Positions 8,605 through 16,570 of a stretch of 38,675 bases of DNA are shown in pieces; the first letter of the stretch is position 1, and each line of letters starts with the position of its first letter. Position numbers and translations under genes: made by a program. The notes under the pieces are model-generated. The model was not told where the DNA came from, did not search any database, and was given only the letters and a program-made list of their open reading frames with translations. The stretch covers positions 1-38,675 of the forward strand of contig NZ_JAJEWJ010000012.1 of the NCBI RefSeq assembly GCF_020687765.1, written 5' to 3'. The stretch comes from Sphingobacterium sp. FBM7-1 (GTDB taxonomy: Bacteria > Bacteroidota > Bacteroidia > Sphingobacteriales > Sphingobacteriaceae).

Positions 8605-10010
8605 GAGTTATTTTTGTATTTGTTGATCATATCAACGATAATTTGATTTCCCTGTAACTGCGGCAGATAATCGAACAAAATGTGAAATTTGTCCGGATTC
8701 GTTGCCAAGCCCAATTCCAGGAAATTCAGCGCCTCATTATATTTTCCCTGCGCAAACAAATAAGCCACCAGTCGGTAATACAAATCCGAAGCCTCCGGGT
8801 TTTTTTTGATAGCGTCTGCAATCACACCAATAGCCTCCTCATACTTACCCTGTTCATAATAAATAGAGGAGAAATCAAGCCAAGCCTCTACATCCGTGGG
8901 GTTAAGCTGCACCACCTTATTATAAGCAAATTCAGACTCTTCAAACTGCTTCAACTTATAGCGGGCATCCGCGATCGCAAACCAATAATCCGGATTGCTA
9001 TCCTCTAACTCCAGCGCCTTTTTATAAAAATGTAGCGATTCAAAATAACGATCGTCAAAATCCAGCGTCACACCGATTCCAAACCATGCATCCGCCAAAA
9101 GCGGATCAAGCTTAACCGCCTTTCTATAATTCTCGCGCGCCTCATCCATCAACTCCAGTTTCTCATAACATTCACCTATCGCACAATACACATCAGCGGT
9201 AGGACGCTCATACTCGAACGTCTGTTTATAAACATCAATTGCTTCCGTATACTTCTGAATATTGACCAATACATTGCCTTTATTAAAATAAGCCGGTACA
9301 AAAGCTTCATTGATCAAAATCGCATAATCATACGCGTCGATAGCATCGGCAAAATTATTCGAACGCTCGTATACCAAGCCGAGGTTAAACCAAGCCGCGT
9401 AGGAGTAGGGGTCCGAATCGATATACGATTTATAGAAGGCCACACACTCCTCAGGTCTGTCCACAATCTCGTAGCAGAAAGCCAGTGCGTGGAGCGCATC
9501 ATCATTCTCCATATTCACCTCCAGCGACTTTTTGAGCTGGCTGATGGCCTTTTCATATTCTCCCTGAATTTGATAAAGCTCCGCTATCTGGAAATAAGCC
9601 TCCGCCGAATCCTCACCCAATTCGATCGCTTGCAAGAAAAACTGTTCACCTTCTTCCAAATCCCCCTGTAAAAGCGCAATGTTACCCCTTAGCAGGAATG
9701 CCTCCCCGTTATTAGGTTCCAGAATGCTCGCCCTATCCAATTCCTCCAGCGCCCGATCGATCTGATTGGTGCGCATATACAAATGAGCTTTCTTAAGTAG
9801 GAAGGTCGATTCGTAAGGATGTTGATTTTTAGCATACTCGGCTACCTGGAGGGCCTTGACCGGATCGTCCTTATCGGTGTAATACTCCATGATACTTTCA
9901 AAAGCTTTCGCATCAAAAAAATATTGATCCTCATTACGGAGCATTTCCTCGTATCGATCTACAGACAGCCTTTGTTCTTCAGGCGACCCAAATTCGAAAT
10001 CTTCTTCCAT
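8601..10010 (-). CDS. Tetratricopeptide-repeat protein
   Basis: A 469-residue soluble protein made almost wholly of TPR units of about 34 residues. I count around ten to eleven, for example AEAYFQIAELYQIQGEYEKA, AAWFNLGLVYERSNNFADA, ADAWFGIGVTLDFDDRYFES and VEAWLDFSSIYYEQGKYEEA. There is no signal peptide; the N-terminus is acidic. Such proteins are scaffolds, and the partner cannot be inferred. It heads the operon TPR-aroE-MBL-permease. Unusually for this window the start has a good Shine-Dalgarno sequence (AAAGGAG, four bases before the ATG at 10010). Confidence 0.85.
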   Translation of the reverse strand: MEEDFEFGSPEEQRLSVDRYEEMLRNEDQYFFDAKAFESIMEYYTDKDDPVKALQVAEYAKNQHPYESTFLLKKAHLYMRTNQIDRALEELDRASILEPNNGEAFLLRGNIALLQGDLEEGEQFFLQAIELGEDSAEAYFQIAELYQIQGEYEKAISQLKKSLEVNMENDDALHALAFCYEIVDRPEECVAFYKSYIDSDPYSYAAWFNLGLVYERSNNFADAIDAYDYAILINEAFVPAYFNKGNVLVNIQKYTEAIDVYKQTFEYERPTADVYCAIGECYEKLELMDEARENYRKAVKLDPLLADAWFGIGVTLDFDDRYFESLHFYKKALELEDSNPDYWFAIADARYKLKQFEESEFAYNKVVQLNPTDVEAWLDFSSIYYEQGKYEEAIGVIADAIKKNPEASDLYYRLVAYLFAQGKYNEALNFLELGLATNPDKFHILFDYLPQLQGNQIIVDMINKYKNNS

Positions 10011-10109
10011 ATCACTCCTTTCATTTAACTATAAGTACCGTAGAAGAAATTTATGAAGAAAATGTGATAACCCATCATTTTGTTTTCCACATTTTCACAT
10101 ACAGTAGTG

Positions 10110-10117
10110 CAAAGATA
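10110..10117 (-). promoter_or_regulatory. -7 promoter element for the TPR-aroE operon
   Basis: TATCTTTG on the minus strand, an exact TAnnTTTG match, about 100 bases upstream of the TPR gene start. No clear TTG is seen 20 bases further upstream; a TTTA triplet lies there. The leader would be about 90 nt. Confidence 0.5.
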
Positions 10118-10140
10118 GCGTAAAATATTGATAATAAACA

Positions 10141-10171
10141 GAAAGCCGATCCTTACGCAGGATCGGCTTTC
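10141..10171 (-). terminator. Probable terminator of the ompA-like gene
   Basis: A perfect 12-bp stem (10141-10152 with 10160-10171, arm GAAAGCCGATCC) with a seven-base loop, 35 bases past the ompA-like stop codon. On the minus strand it is followed by TGTTTATTATCAATATTTTA, a weak but T-rich tail. Confidence 0.7.
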
Positions 10172-10205
10172 ACTATGGATTTATTCTTTTTTAAAAAAGA
10201 AGTCC

Positions 10206-11591
10206 TTATTTTACTTTGATTTCAACACGACGGTTTTGAACACGTCCTTCTTCTGTTGCATTAGATGCAATAGGGTTTTCCTCGCCGTAACCAGTCGCTG
10301 TAACACTTGAAGCAGATACACCAGCGTTAACTAGGTATTGTTTAACTGCATTCGCGCGGTCGTTAGACAAGTTCATGTTGTAAGCTTCAGTACCTTCAGC
10401 AGAAGCATAACCGTCTAAGTTTACAGAAGAGTTGTTATCACGGATCTCTTTCGCTAATTTATCTAAAGTAGCATAAGATTCAGTTTTCAATACAGAGCTA
10501 TCAAACTCGAATTGAATTGGCGCGTAGTATTCACCTTGCGTAGCGTTATTTTGTGCCACTTGCTCAGGGAATTTGATAGGACATCCAGAACCATCAACTG
10601 GTGTACCAGCAGGCGTGTTAGGACATTTATCGAATTTATCAGATACACCGTCACCATCAGAGTCTTTGCTCAATTGATCAACAGTACCCTCTAAAGTAGA
10701 TACACGTTGTTTCAACGCTTCAACTTCATTACGCAAAGAAGGATCTTTCAACTCGTCGTACAATGTAGCAACAGGGTTTGCGAAAGTTAAGTTTTCTTTG
10801 TCGCGTGAACCTAAAGTAAACTCTAAACCACCATAAACGTTAGAGAACTTTTGTTTTCCGTCGAAACGAACCGGACCATATAACAAGTTGTCATCTGTGA
10901 AGTTCATCGTGTAACCCAAGTTCAAGGCAACCACCTCAGACAATTTGAATTTCACGCCCACACCAACCGGAACAAACGCCGTTAAGCGGTGATCTCTATC
11001 TCCCACATTTTCGCGGTCTCCGAAAACTTCGTCACCCCAGTTACCTTTATTGTTATAAACCTCAGCACCTGTAAAGTCGTTATTTGCAAATTGTACAGGG
11101 TTGTGCGCCATTACACCTAAACCTACTTTAGCGTAGAAGTTAACTGCATTTTCTCTTCTCAAGAAATCGATAGTACCTAATTGGAATACACCGTTCAAGC
11201 TACCAGCCCAGTTTACGGAAGTCTCTGCAGAACGTGCACCGTAACTATTTTCGACAGCAGGACCAGAAACATCATGGTTGTAAGTTTTGATGCGACCACG
11301 GTTACCTTCTAATTCTAAACCGAATAGGTGAGAGAATTGCTTACGGATAGTCAAGCCATAATACTCACCAACTTTATTTTGGAAGTAGCCTACTTTTTGA
11401 CCAAAACCATTTTGACCACCAACAAGTACATTAGGAGAAGTGATACCACCTTGTACACCGATAGACCAAGTTCTGTATTGTGATCTTCCACCAAATACAG
11501 TTGGAGTTTGCGCTTGTGCGTGTTCAGCGAAGCCTAATGCGGCTACTAAAGACGCTGCAACAGCTGTTTTTTTAATTGTAGAATAGTTCAT
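10206..11591 (-). CDS. OmpA-family outer-membrane protein
   Basis: A 461-residue protein. A signal peptide (VAASLVAALGFAEHAQAQ) leads into a beta-barrel-like region to about residue 265, a short coiled coil (NEVEALKQRVSTLEGTVDQL), a calcium-binding thrombospondin type 3 stretch around DSDGDGVSDKFDKCPNTPAG (about 310-330) and a C-terminal OmpA domain (about 356-461), which in this family holds peptidoglycan. That domain shows FEFDSSVLK, NLDGYASAEGTEAYN with the binding aspartate, and NLSNDRANAVKQYL with the binding arginine. The ATG at 11591 is preferred over the frame from 11651, which would add 20 residues before the signal peptide. Codons look selected for high expression (many T- and A-ending), unlike neighbouring genes. 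Confidence 0.92.
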   Translation of the reverse strand: MNYSTIKKTAVAASLVAALGFAEHAQAQTPTVFGGRSQYRTWSIGVQGGITSPNVLVGGQNGFGQKVGYFQNKVGEYYGLTIRKQFSHLFGLELEGNRGRIKTYNHDVSGPAVENSYGARSAETSVNWAGSLNGVFQLGTIDFLRRENAVNFYAKVGLGVMAHNPVQFANNDFTGAEVYNNKGNWGDEVFGDRENVGDRDHRLTAFVPVGVGVKFKLSEVVALNLGYTMNFTDDNLLYGPVRFDGKQKFSNVYGGLEFTLGSRDKENLTFANPVATLYDELKDPSLRNEVEALKQRVSTLEGTVDQLSKDSDGDGVSDKFDKCPNTPAGTPVDGSGCPIKFPEQVAQNNATQGEYYAPIQFEFDSSVLKTESYATLDKLAKEIRDNNSSVNLDGYASAEGTEAYNMNLSNDRANAVKQYLVNAGVSASSVTATGYGEENPIASNATEEGRVQNRRVEIKVK

Positions 11592-11709
11592 ACTCTTGTT
11601 TTTAAGGTTATTTAAAAATTTTAAAATTGTTTCCTTTTGTAAATTTAACATAACATTAACAAGAACGATGCCAAAAAATCGACAGTGTTAAAATTTTATG
11701 TTTACAGTG

Positions 11710-11738
11710 CGAATTTGTTGTTCTACAACGAATTTGCC
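11710..11738 (-). other. Stem-loop at the predicted 5' end of the ompA-like mRNA
   Basis: GCAAATTCGTTG (minus strand) can pair with CAACAAATTCGC across a five-base loop, ten of twelve positions matched. It begins within a few bases of the predicted transcription start and leads a leader of about 145 nt. Confidence 0.4.
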
Positions 11739-11742
11739 CGCG

Positions 11743-11774
11743 TAAAAGTATAGATATTATTTAGAACCGCCAAA
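11743..11774 (-). promoter_or_regulatory. Candidate promoter of the ompA-like gene
   Basis: On the minus strand TTG (11771-11773) is followed after 20 bases by TACTTTTA (11743-11750), seven of eight matches to TAnnTTTG including spacing. Transcription would start near 11735-11738, giving a leader of about 145 nt before the ATG at 11591. A weaker TAAATTTA lies closer to the gene, near 11640-11648. Confidence 0.5.
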
Positions 11775-11837
11775 CTTTTTAAGTTTTTTATCCGATTATC
11801 AATAAAAGATTACAAAAAGTGTTTGGAATTTAAATCA

Positions 11838-12851
11838 CTACAGGATGAAATGAATAATAGCTAACGTGATGCCACCCAGCACCGCACTTACGGGAATGGT
11901 CAATATCCAGGCCCATAAAAGACTGATCGTAACCCCCCAGCGCACAGCCGACACCCGTTTTACTACCCCAACACCGATAATCGAACCCGTAATCGTGTGC
12001 GTTGTCGATACCGGAATGCCGAAGTGTTCCGTAATACCCAAGGTCGCCGCGCCAGCCGTTTCCGCAGCAACCCCTTCCAGGGGCGTTACTTTAGTAATCT
12101 TCGTACCCATGGTCTTCACAATCTTCCATCCACCGCTCATCGTTCCAGCCGCAATAGCCGCATAACAAGATAACGGTACCCAAGCCGGCATCGCTTCAAA
12201 ATCCGGAATCACCTGTTCCGCAATCAATGCTGTCGCGATAATACCCATTACTTTCTGGGCATCATTCCCTCCGTGCGCAAAACTTAAACCCGCCGAGGAT
12301 ATCAACTGCCCGACTTTAAACCACTTTTCAGCAGTCGATGGCCGCGCCTTCTTCGCGATGTTCATAATAATTAAGGTAATGATAATCGAGATAATCATAC
12401 CAATGACTGGAGCCAGGACAATGAATGCAGCAATCTTTAAAATAGCCGCCTGGTTGACAGCCGTAATAGGATTAGCACCCATAAACCAAGCATAAGCCAT
12501 CCCCGAACCCGCAAACCCGCCGATGAGCGTGTGCGACGAACTCGAAGGAACCCCATAATACCAAGTAAACAAGTTCCAGGAAATCGCGGCCACTAATCCC
12601 GCAAATATCACCTCCAAGGTGATATATTCCTCGATAACCGTTTTGGCGATGGTATTAGCTACCTTGTGATCCGTAAAATAAAAATAAGCTGCAAAATTCC
12701 AGATAGCGGCCCAGAGTACGGCCATAAAAGGAGTTAATACTTTAGTAGATACGACCGTCGCAATAGAGTTAGCCGCATCGTGGAAACCATTGATGTAGTC
12801 GAATGCGATAGCCAGGACGACAACGACGATCAATAAGGTGGAAATCATCAT
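11838..12851 (-). CDS. pit: PiT-family inorganic phosphate transporter
   Basis: A 337-residue inner-membrane phosphate-cation symporter. The two inverted halves each carry the family signature: GFHDAANSIATVVSTK near residue 22 and FAHGGNDAQKVMG near residue 195. The second half also has GIPVSTTHTITGSIIGVG. Hydrophobic segments cover most of the chain. Two ATG codons stand in tandem at the start and either may be used. It lies 30 bases after the DUF47 gene, which in this family encodes a soluble partner of Pit, so the two are almost certainly one operon. A candidate Pho box precedes the pair. Confidence 0.95.
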   Translation of the reverse strand: MMISTLLIVVVVLAIAFDYINGFHDAANSIATVVSTKVLTPFMAVLWAAIWNFAAYFYFTDHKVANTIAKTVIEEYITLEVIFAGLVAAISWNLFTWYYGVPSSSSHTLIGGFAGSGMAYAWFMGANPITAVNQAAILKIAAFIVLAPVIGMIISIIITLIIMNIAKKARPSTAEKWFKVGQLISSAGLSFAHGGNDAQKVMGIIATALIAEQVIPDFEAMPAWVPLSCYAAIAAGTMSGGWKIVKTMGTKITKVTPLEGVAAETAGAATLGITEHFGIPVSTTHTITGSIIGVGVVKRVSAVRWGVTISLLWAWILTIPVSAVLGGITLAIIHFIL

Positions 12852-12881
12852 AATAATTATGCTTTCTTAATGCCTAGAATA

Positions 12882-13529
12882 CTACGCATTTTTAACTAAA
12901 ATACTTTCTAATACGTTCGCTACGTCTTCACATTTATCCGTTGCGTCTTCCATAGCAGAAAGCACCTCTTTCGTCTTGATCAATGTGATGGCATCTTTTT
13001 CGTACTCGAAAAGTTCGCTAACAGCTTTATCGAAAATATAATCAGCCTTATTTTCTACACTATTAATCCGCACACAAGAATCCGTAATGTTGCGGATATT
13101 TTTCAGATCGCGGAGTTCGTTAAGCGCTTTCGCCACATGATCCGTTGCCTCCAAGATTAAGTCTGCAATTTCCTTCATCGCTTGGCTCGGCGTTTCCACC
13201 TTATAGAGCTCCATGCGGTTAGACGCCCCTTGGATAAAGTCAGCCACATCATCTAGCGAGCTCGCCAAAGAGTGAATATCTTCCCGGTCAAACGGGGTGA
13301 TGAAATTTTTACCTAGCTCCAAGTGGATTTGATGAGTAATATCATCTCCCTTGTGTTCAAGATCTTCGATTTTTTTATTCAGTGCCGCACGTTTTGTCAA
13401 ATCGGTCATGTACACCGATTCCTGCAGTGCTTTAGCCATCTCGATAAGGTTTGCGCCGGCCTGTTCAAACAAAGGGAAAAACTTCTTATCCTTCGGAACA
13501 AAATACTGAAAAATGCTATTTAAAGACAT
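12882..13529 (-). CDS. DUF47 / PhoU-like accessory protein of Pit
   Basis: A 215-residue all-helical cytoplasmic protein of the DUF47 family (Pit accessory protein, related to PhoU). Seen: the N-terminal FVPKDKKFFPLFEQAGANL, then IEDLEHKGDDITHQIHLEL with the acidic metal-binding E/D-H-G-D pattern, and a second, related helix bundle with INSVENKADYIFDKAV, then AMEDATDKCEDVANVLE near the end. Length is normal for the family. It leads the operon with pit, and known members modulate Pit activity. The first gene is reached from a promoter with an overlapping Pho-like repeat. Confidence 0.92.
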   Translation of the reverse strand: MSLNSIFQYFVPKDKKFFPLFEQAGANLIEMAKALQESVYMTDLTKRAALNKKIEDLEHKGDDITHQIHLELGKNFITPFDREDIHSLASSLDDVADFIQGASNRMELYKVETPSQAMKEIADLILEATDHVAKALNELRDLKNIRNITDSCVRINSVENKADYIFDKAVSELFEYEKDAITLIKTKEVLSAMEDATDKCEDVANVLESILVKNA

Positions 13530-13545
13530 AGTGTTTGAATTTGTG

Positions 13546-13582
13546 CAAAATTATGAATGCAATGTTAAGTTAATGTTAAGTT
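13546..13582 (-). promoter_or_regulatory. Promoter with candidate Pho box ahead of the DUF47-pit operon
   Basis: On the minus strand TTAACA-TTAAC-TTAACA (13563-13579) gives two perfect hexamers with an 11-base period, the layout of the Bacillus PhoP box and close to the direct-repeat spacing of E. coli PhoB sites. The -7 element TAATTTTG lies at 13546-13553, 16 bases before the gene start, so the repeat covers the -33 position. That is where an activator of this family would bind. The function is inferred. Confidence 0.5.
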
Positions 13583-13600
13583 TAATAAGTTTATGCTAAA

Positions 13601-14635
13601 TTAACCATGCTTCGGCTGTTCCAACGTAAAACCAAAGGTAGTCCCTATACCTTTCGTACTGCGTACGTTAACCTGTTGTTCATGCGCCTCTATAATATGC
13701 TTTACAATTGCCAGGCCGATACCCGATCCACCCACCTCACGCGATCGGCTTGCATCCGTCCGGAAAAAACGCTCAAACACCCGCGGCAAGTTTTTTTCCT
13801 CGATACCCACACCGTTGTCCGTAACCTCCACCAGCACCTGTTCAAGTAGCGGGAAAATCGAAACACTCGTCCTCCCACCCGTATTACCATATTTAATCGA
13901 GTTCTCTAATAAATTGATCAGCACCTGTTGAATCCGCTTTCGGTCCCCCCTCACCGGTATAGGCTGGTGTTGCTTACCCTTATATACGAGCTGAATATCA
14001 TGCTGCAGCGCCTTTCCCTCCAAATCCTCGATACATTCCCTTATCAATTGTACAATATCAAACGTTTCTATCGTCAACGAAATAATACCCATCTCCAATT
14101 TCGATATCTCATCCAGATCCTGTATCAAGTAACTCAGGCGGTCTAGATTGCGAGCCGCCTTTTCCAGAAAATTCTTCGCCATTTCCGGATCCTCATCGAT
14201 CAATCCATCCTGTAAGGTTTCTACATACCCCTGCGTCGCGAAGAGCGGCGTCTTAAATTCGTGCGAAATATTAGCAAGAAATTCTTTTCGAAATTTGGCC
14301 TGTTCCCGTAATTTGTCCAGTTCCGATACCCGTTGCCTAGCCCAGTCCTGTACCTCCCTTTCCGCATCACGGATTGGGTCATCCGTGATCTGTTCACCCA
14401 GCGCATCCTTCAAGCCCTTGTCCAGTTTTAGGTTTCGGATAAGCTTATAGATATTTCGGATCCGCTTATAGATGAACCGTTCAAAAATGTTGAGTAAAAA
14501 AATGTAGCAGATGATGGCGACCGTAACAAAGATGATCCCCGATACCGTCAGGTTTCCCCGATGCAAATAGTCTGTCGCGGCGATCAGCAGTGCGATACCG
14601 CCGGAAATAAGAAGCGTAAAAATGCTCAGATTCAT
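13601..14635 (-). CDS. PhoR-like sensor histidine kinase without an extracellular sensor domain
   Basis: A 344-residue membrane kinase. Two N-terminal helices (about residues 4-21 and 31-50) are joined by only some ten residues, so there is no periplasmic sensor. A linker leads to the HisKA domain with the phospho-accepting histidine H125 in FLANISHEFKTP, then the HATPase domain with the N box VLINLLENSIKYG, G1 box VTDNGVGIEEK, F box RVFERFFR and G2 box GGSGIGLAIVK. It is related to PhoR/WalK kinases. No response regulator gene is adjacent. Its position directly upstream of the Pho-like box and the DUF47-pit genes makes phosphate sensing likely but not proven. Confidence 0.87.
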   Translation of the reverse strand: MNLSIFTLLISGGIALLIAATDYLHRGNLTVSGIIFVTVAIICYIFLLNIFERFIYKRIRNIYKLIRNLKLDKGLKDALGEQITDDPIRDAEREVQDWARQRVSELDKLREQAKFRKEFLANISHEFKTPLFATQGYVETLQDGLIDEDPEMAKNFLEKAARNLDRLSYLIQDLDEISKLEMGIISLTIETFDIVQLIRECIEDLEGKALQHDIQLVYKGKQHQPIPVRGDRKRIQQVLINLLENSIKYGNTGGRTSVSIFPLLEQVLVEVTDNGVGIEEKNLPRVFERFFRTDASRSREVGGSGIGLAIVKHIIEAHEQQVNVRSTKGIGTTFGFTLEQPKHG

Positions 14636-14695
14636 GAAACTTCCTCTAACGTATCTCTAAAGTACAAAACCTGCAGCAATTTAGGCAAGCTTATG

Positions 14696-15349
14696 CTATA
14701 TTTTTGCGATCACCGTTTTTCCGCCCACCACTTTATCGCCAATATTGACCGACAGCTCGGTCCCCAGTGGTAAAAACAAATCCACCCGCGAGCCGAACTT
14801 GATAAAGCCAAACTCTGCCCCCTGCGTAACCACATCGTTTTCCTTCACATACCACACAATACGTCGCGCCAGGGCGCCAGCGATCTGTCGGAAAAGCACC
14901 TCCACGTTGGCACTATTTTTCACGACCACGGTCGTCCGTTCGTTATCCGTAGACGATTTAGGATGCCAAGCGACCAAGAATTTTCCCGGATGATATTTAA
15001 AATAAGATACGACGCCGCTAATCGGGTTACGATTCACGTGGACATTGATCGGCGACATAAAAATAGAAACCTGTAGCCGCCGATCCTTAAAATATTCCGT
15101 CTCTTCTGTTTCCTCGATAACAACCACCTTTCCATCCGCCGGACACAGAACGATTTGCTCATCCGGTGTAATCCGTTTTATCGGACTTCTGAAAAACTGG
15201 AGAATAGTAATCAGTAAGAACCCCGAGAGCGCATACAAAAACCACTTTACGTAAACGGACGCGTCGTAATAGTCGGCCAGCGCATTGATGACAAAAACAA
15301 ACAATACCACGATGGCCAAACTCGTATATCCTTCTTTATGGAATTTCAT
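14696..15349 (-). CDS. psd: Phosphatidylserine decarboxylase proenzyme (short, PSD-A type)
   Basis: A 217-residue inner-membrane enzyme converting phosphatidylserine to phosphatidylethanolamine. Two hydrophobic segments lie at the N-terminus (about residues 8-25 and 31-47). The core has PADGKVVVIEE, MSPINVHVNRNPISG with the catalytic histidines, and FIKFGSRVDLFLPLGT near residue 180, where self-cleavage at G-S creates the pyruvoyl group. The length fits the short form found in Bacteroidota. The minus-strand sequence TAAGTTTG (15372-15379) about 22 bases upstream is a likely -7 element. No phosphatidylserine synthase is adjacent. Confidence 0.93.
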   Translation of the reverse strand: MKFHKEGYTSLAIVVLFVFVINALADYYDASVYVKWFLYALSGFLLITILQFFRSPIKRITPDEQIVLCPADGKVVVIEETEETEYFKDRRLQVSIFMSPINVHVNRNPISGVVSYFKYHPGKFLVAWHPKSSTDNERTTVVVKNSANVEVLFRQIAGALARRIVWYVKENDVVTQGAEFGFIKFGSRVDLFLPLGTELSVNIGDKVVGGKTVIAKI

Positions 15350-15453
15350 TGCGTAATGGGTAAATTTTTTACAAACTTACATAAAATCACTTTCATATGC
15401 ATTAATTGGTCGCATATTATGAACTATATGTAATTCTCCTCGTCCGTTGAGCA

Positions 15454-16566
15454 CTATTTTCCCCTTTCAATCCCGAAGCTGTGGAAATGAAACAGTCCCG
15501 CATCGTTGATGCTGAGCTTGCCTCGTACCGTGAGCGTATCCGCGATAGCATTCCCCTCCACATCCCTAGATGGAAAATAAAATGGAATCTCGTTCCATAC
15601 GAGCTCCAAGTAGCGATTTAGTTCCTCCGTAGCCAACGCATCTTTCAACACAACCTTCTGCGGCGTACCTTCCGCGTCCAATTCCACCTCATAACTAAAC
15701 GTATCCGTTATATTCCGTAAGGTAGGGCTACTGCGTAGCATCGCGCTAAATTTTTCCGACAGATACGTATTAAATCCACTATGGTCATCAAACGTACAAG
15801 GTTTAGAAAGCAATCTTTCCGCCGTATAAAAATACGGAGTCGGTACCATTGCCATAGGCGTGCGGTATCCAGCATCCAAGAATAAGTCATGCCCTTCCTC
15901 CAGCATTCCCCGGTCATCGAAGATCTCCTCCGTATACAATACTTTCTGCTCCCTTTCGTCGAGCAGATGAGTGGTCCAATAACCCCGCGGCAACCCATCC
16001 CGTAAGCGTCCCTTGCGCTCAAAAAAAGGATACCCATATTCATTATAAAAAGCAAAAGGCATTCGAAACGTATAGTTACCATTTCCGTCACGTACTAGCT
16101 GCCGTCCCCTTCGATCCCAAAAAGCTAGGATACGCCCTGCCGTTTCGCCATAATGGACCGTCAGCATCGGCTTTCCATCCGGATAATAATACTTCCAATC
16201 CCCCGTCGGGCTCCCGTTTTCATACATAACCTCCCATTTCAATGTCCCGTTCGGGTGAAAAGCCTTAAACAGACCCTGCTTTATCCCTTCATCATGGTGG
16301 CCAGAGAGTACCACCGTTCCATTGCGGTCAAAATCTCGGAAATCCCCGTGAAATACATTTTTATCCACCAGAAATTGCGACACCCGCTCAATAGACTTAA
16401 ACGCGCAATCCTTATCTACCAAGTAATAATAATCGTCAAAATAAAAACGGACAAGCCCCATAGGCGCCTTCTCCAGCAAGGTCACCTTGGCCGTACTATC
16501 CACCTGTTGCGCCCGTGTCCAGCAAGACACCATTAACAAAAGAAGAAATAAACCCGTTCGTTGCAT
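15454..16566 (-). CDS. Secreted MORN-repeat protein, function unknown
   Basis: A 370-residue exported protein. The N-terminal signal LFLLLLMVSCWTRAQ ends in a site for signal peptidase I; the internal cysteine could also make it a lipoprotein. From about residue 75 there are MORN-type repeats of the YwqK kind: GIKQGLFKAFHPNGTLKWEV and PTGDWKYYYPDGKPMLTVHY, then GNGNYTFRMPFAFYNEYGYP and LPRGYWTTH. The last 80 residues contain EVELDAEGTPQKVVLKDALA, reminiscent of TonB-C-like folds in Bacteroidota. It follows polA by four bases, so it is probably co-transcribed, but nothing else links them. Confidence 0.72.
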   Translation of the reverse strand: MQRTGLFLLLLMVSCWTRAQQVDSTAKVTLLEKAPMGLVRFYFDDYYYLVDKDCAFKSIERVSQFLVDKNVFHGDFRDFDRNGTVVLSGHHDEGIKQGLFKAFHPNGTLKWEVMYENGSPTGDWKYYYPDGKPMLTVHYGETAGRILAFWDRRGRQLVRDGNGNYTFRMPFAFYNEYGYPFFERKGRLRDGLPRGYWTTHLLDEREQKVLYTEEIFDDRGMLEEGHDLFLDAGYRTPMAMVPTPYFYTAERLLSKPCTFDDHSGFNTYLSEKFSAMLRSSPTLRNITDTFSYEVELDAEGTPQKVVLKDALATEELNRYLELVWNEIPFYFPSRDVEGNAIADTLTVRGKLSINDAGLFHFHSFGIERGK

Positions 16567-16570
16567 ACTA

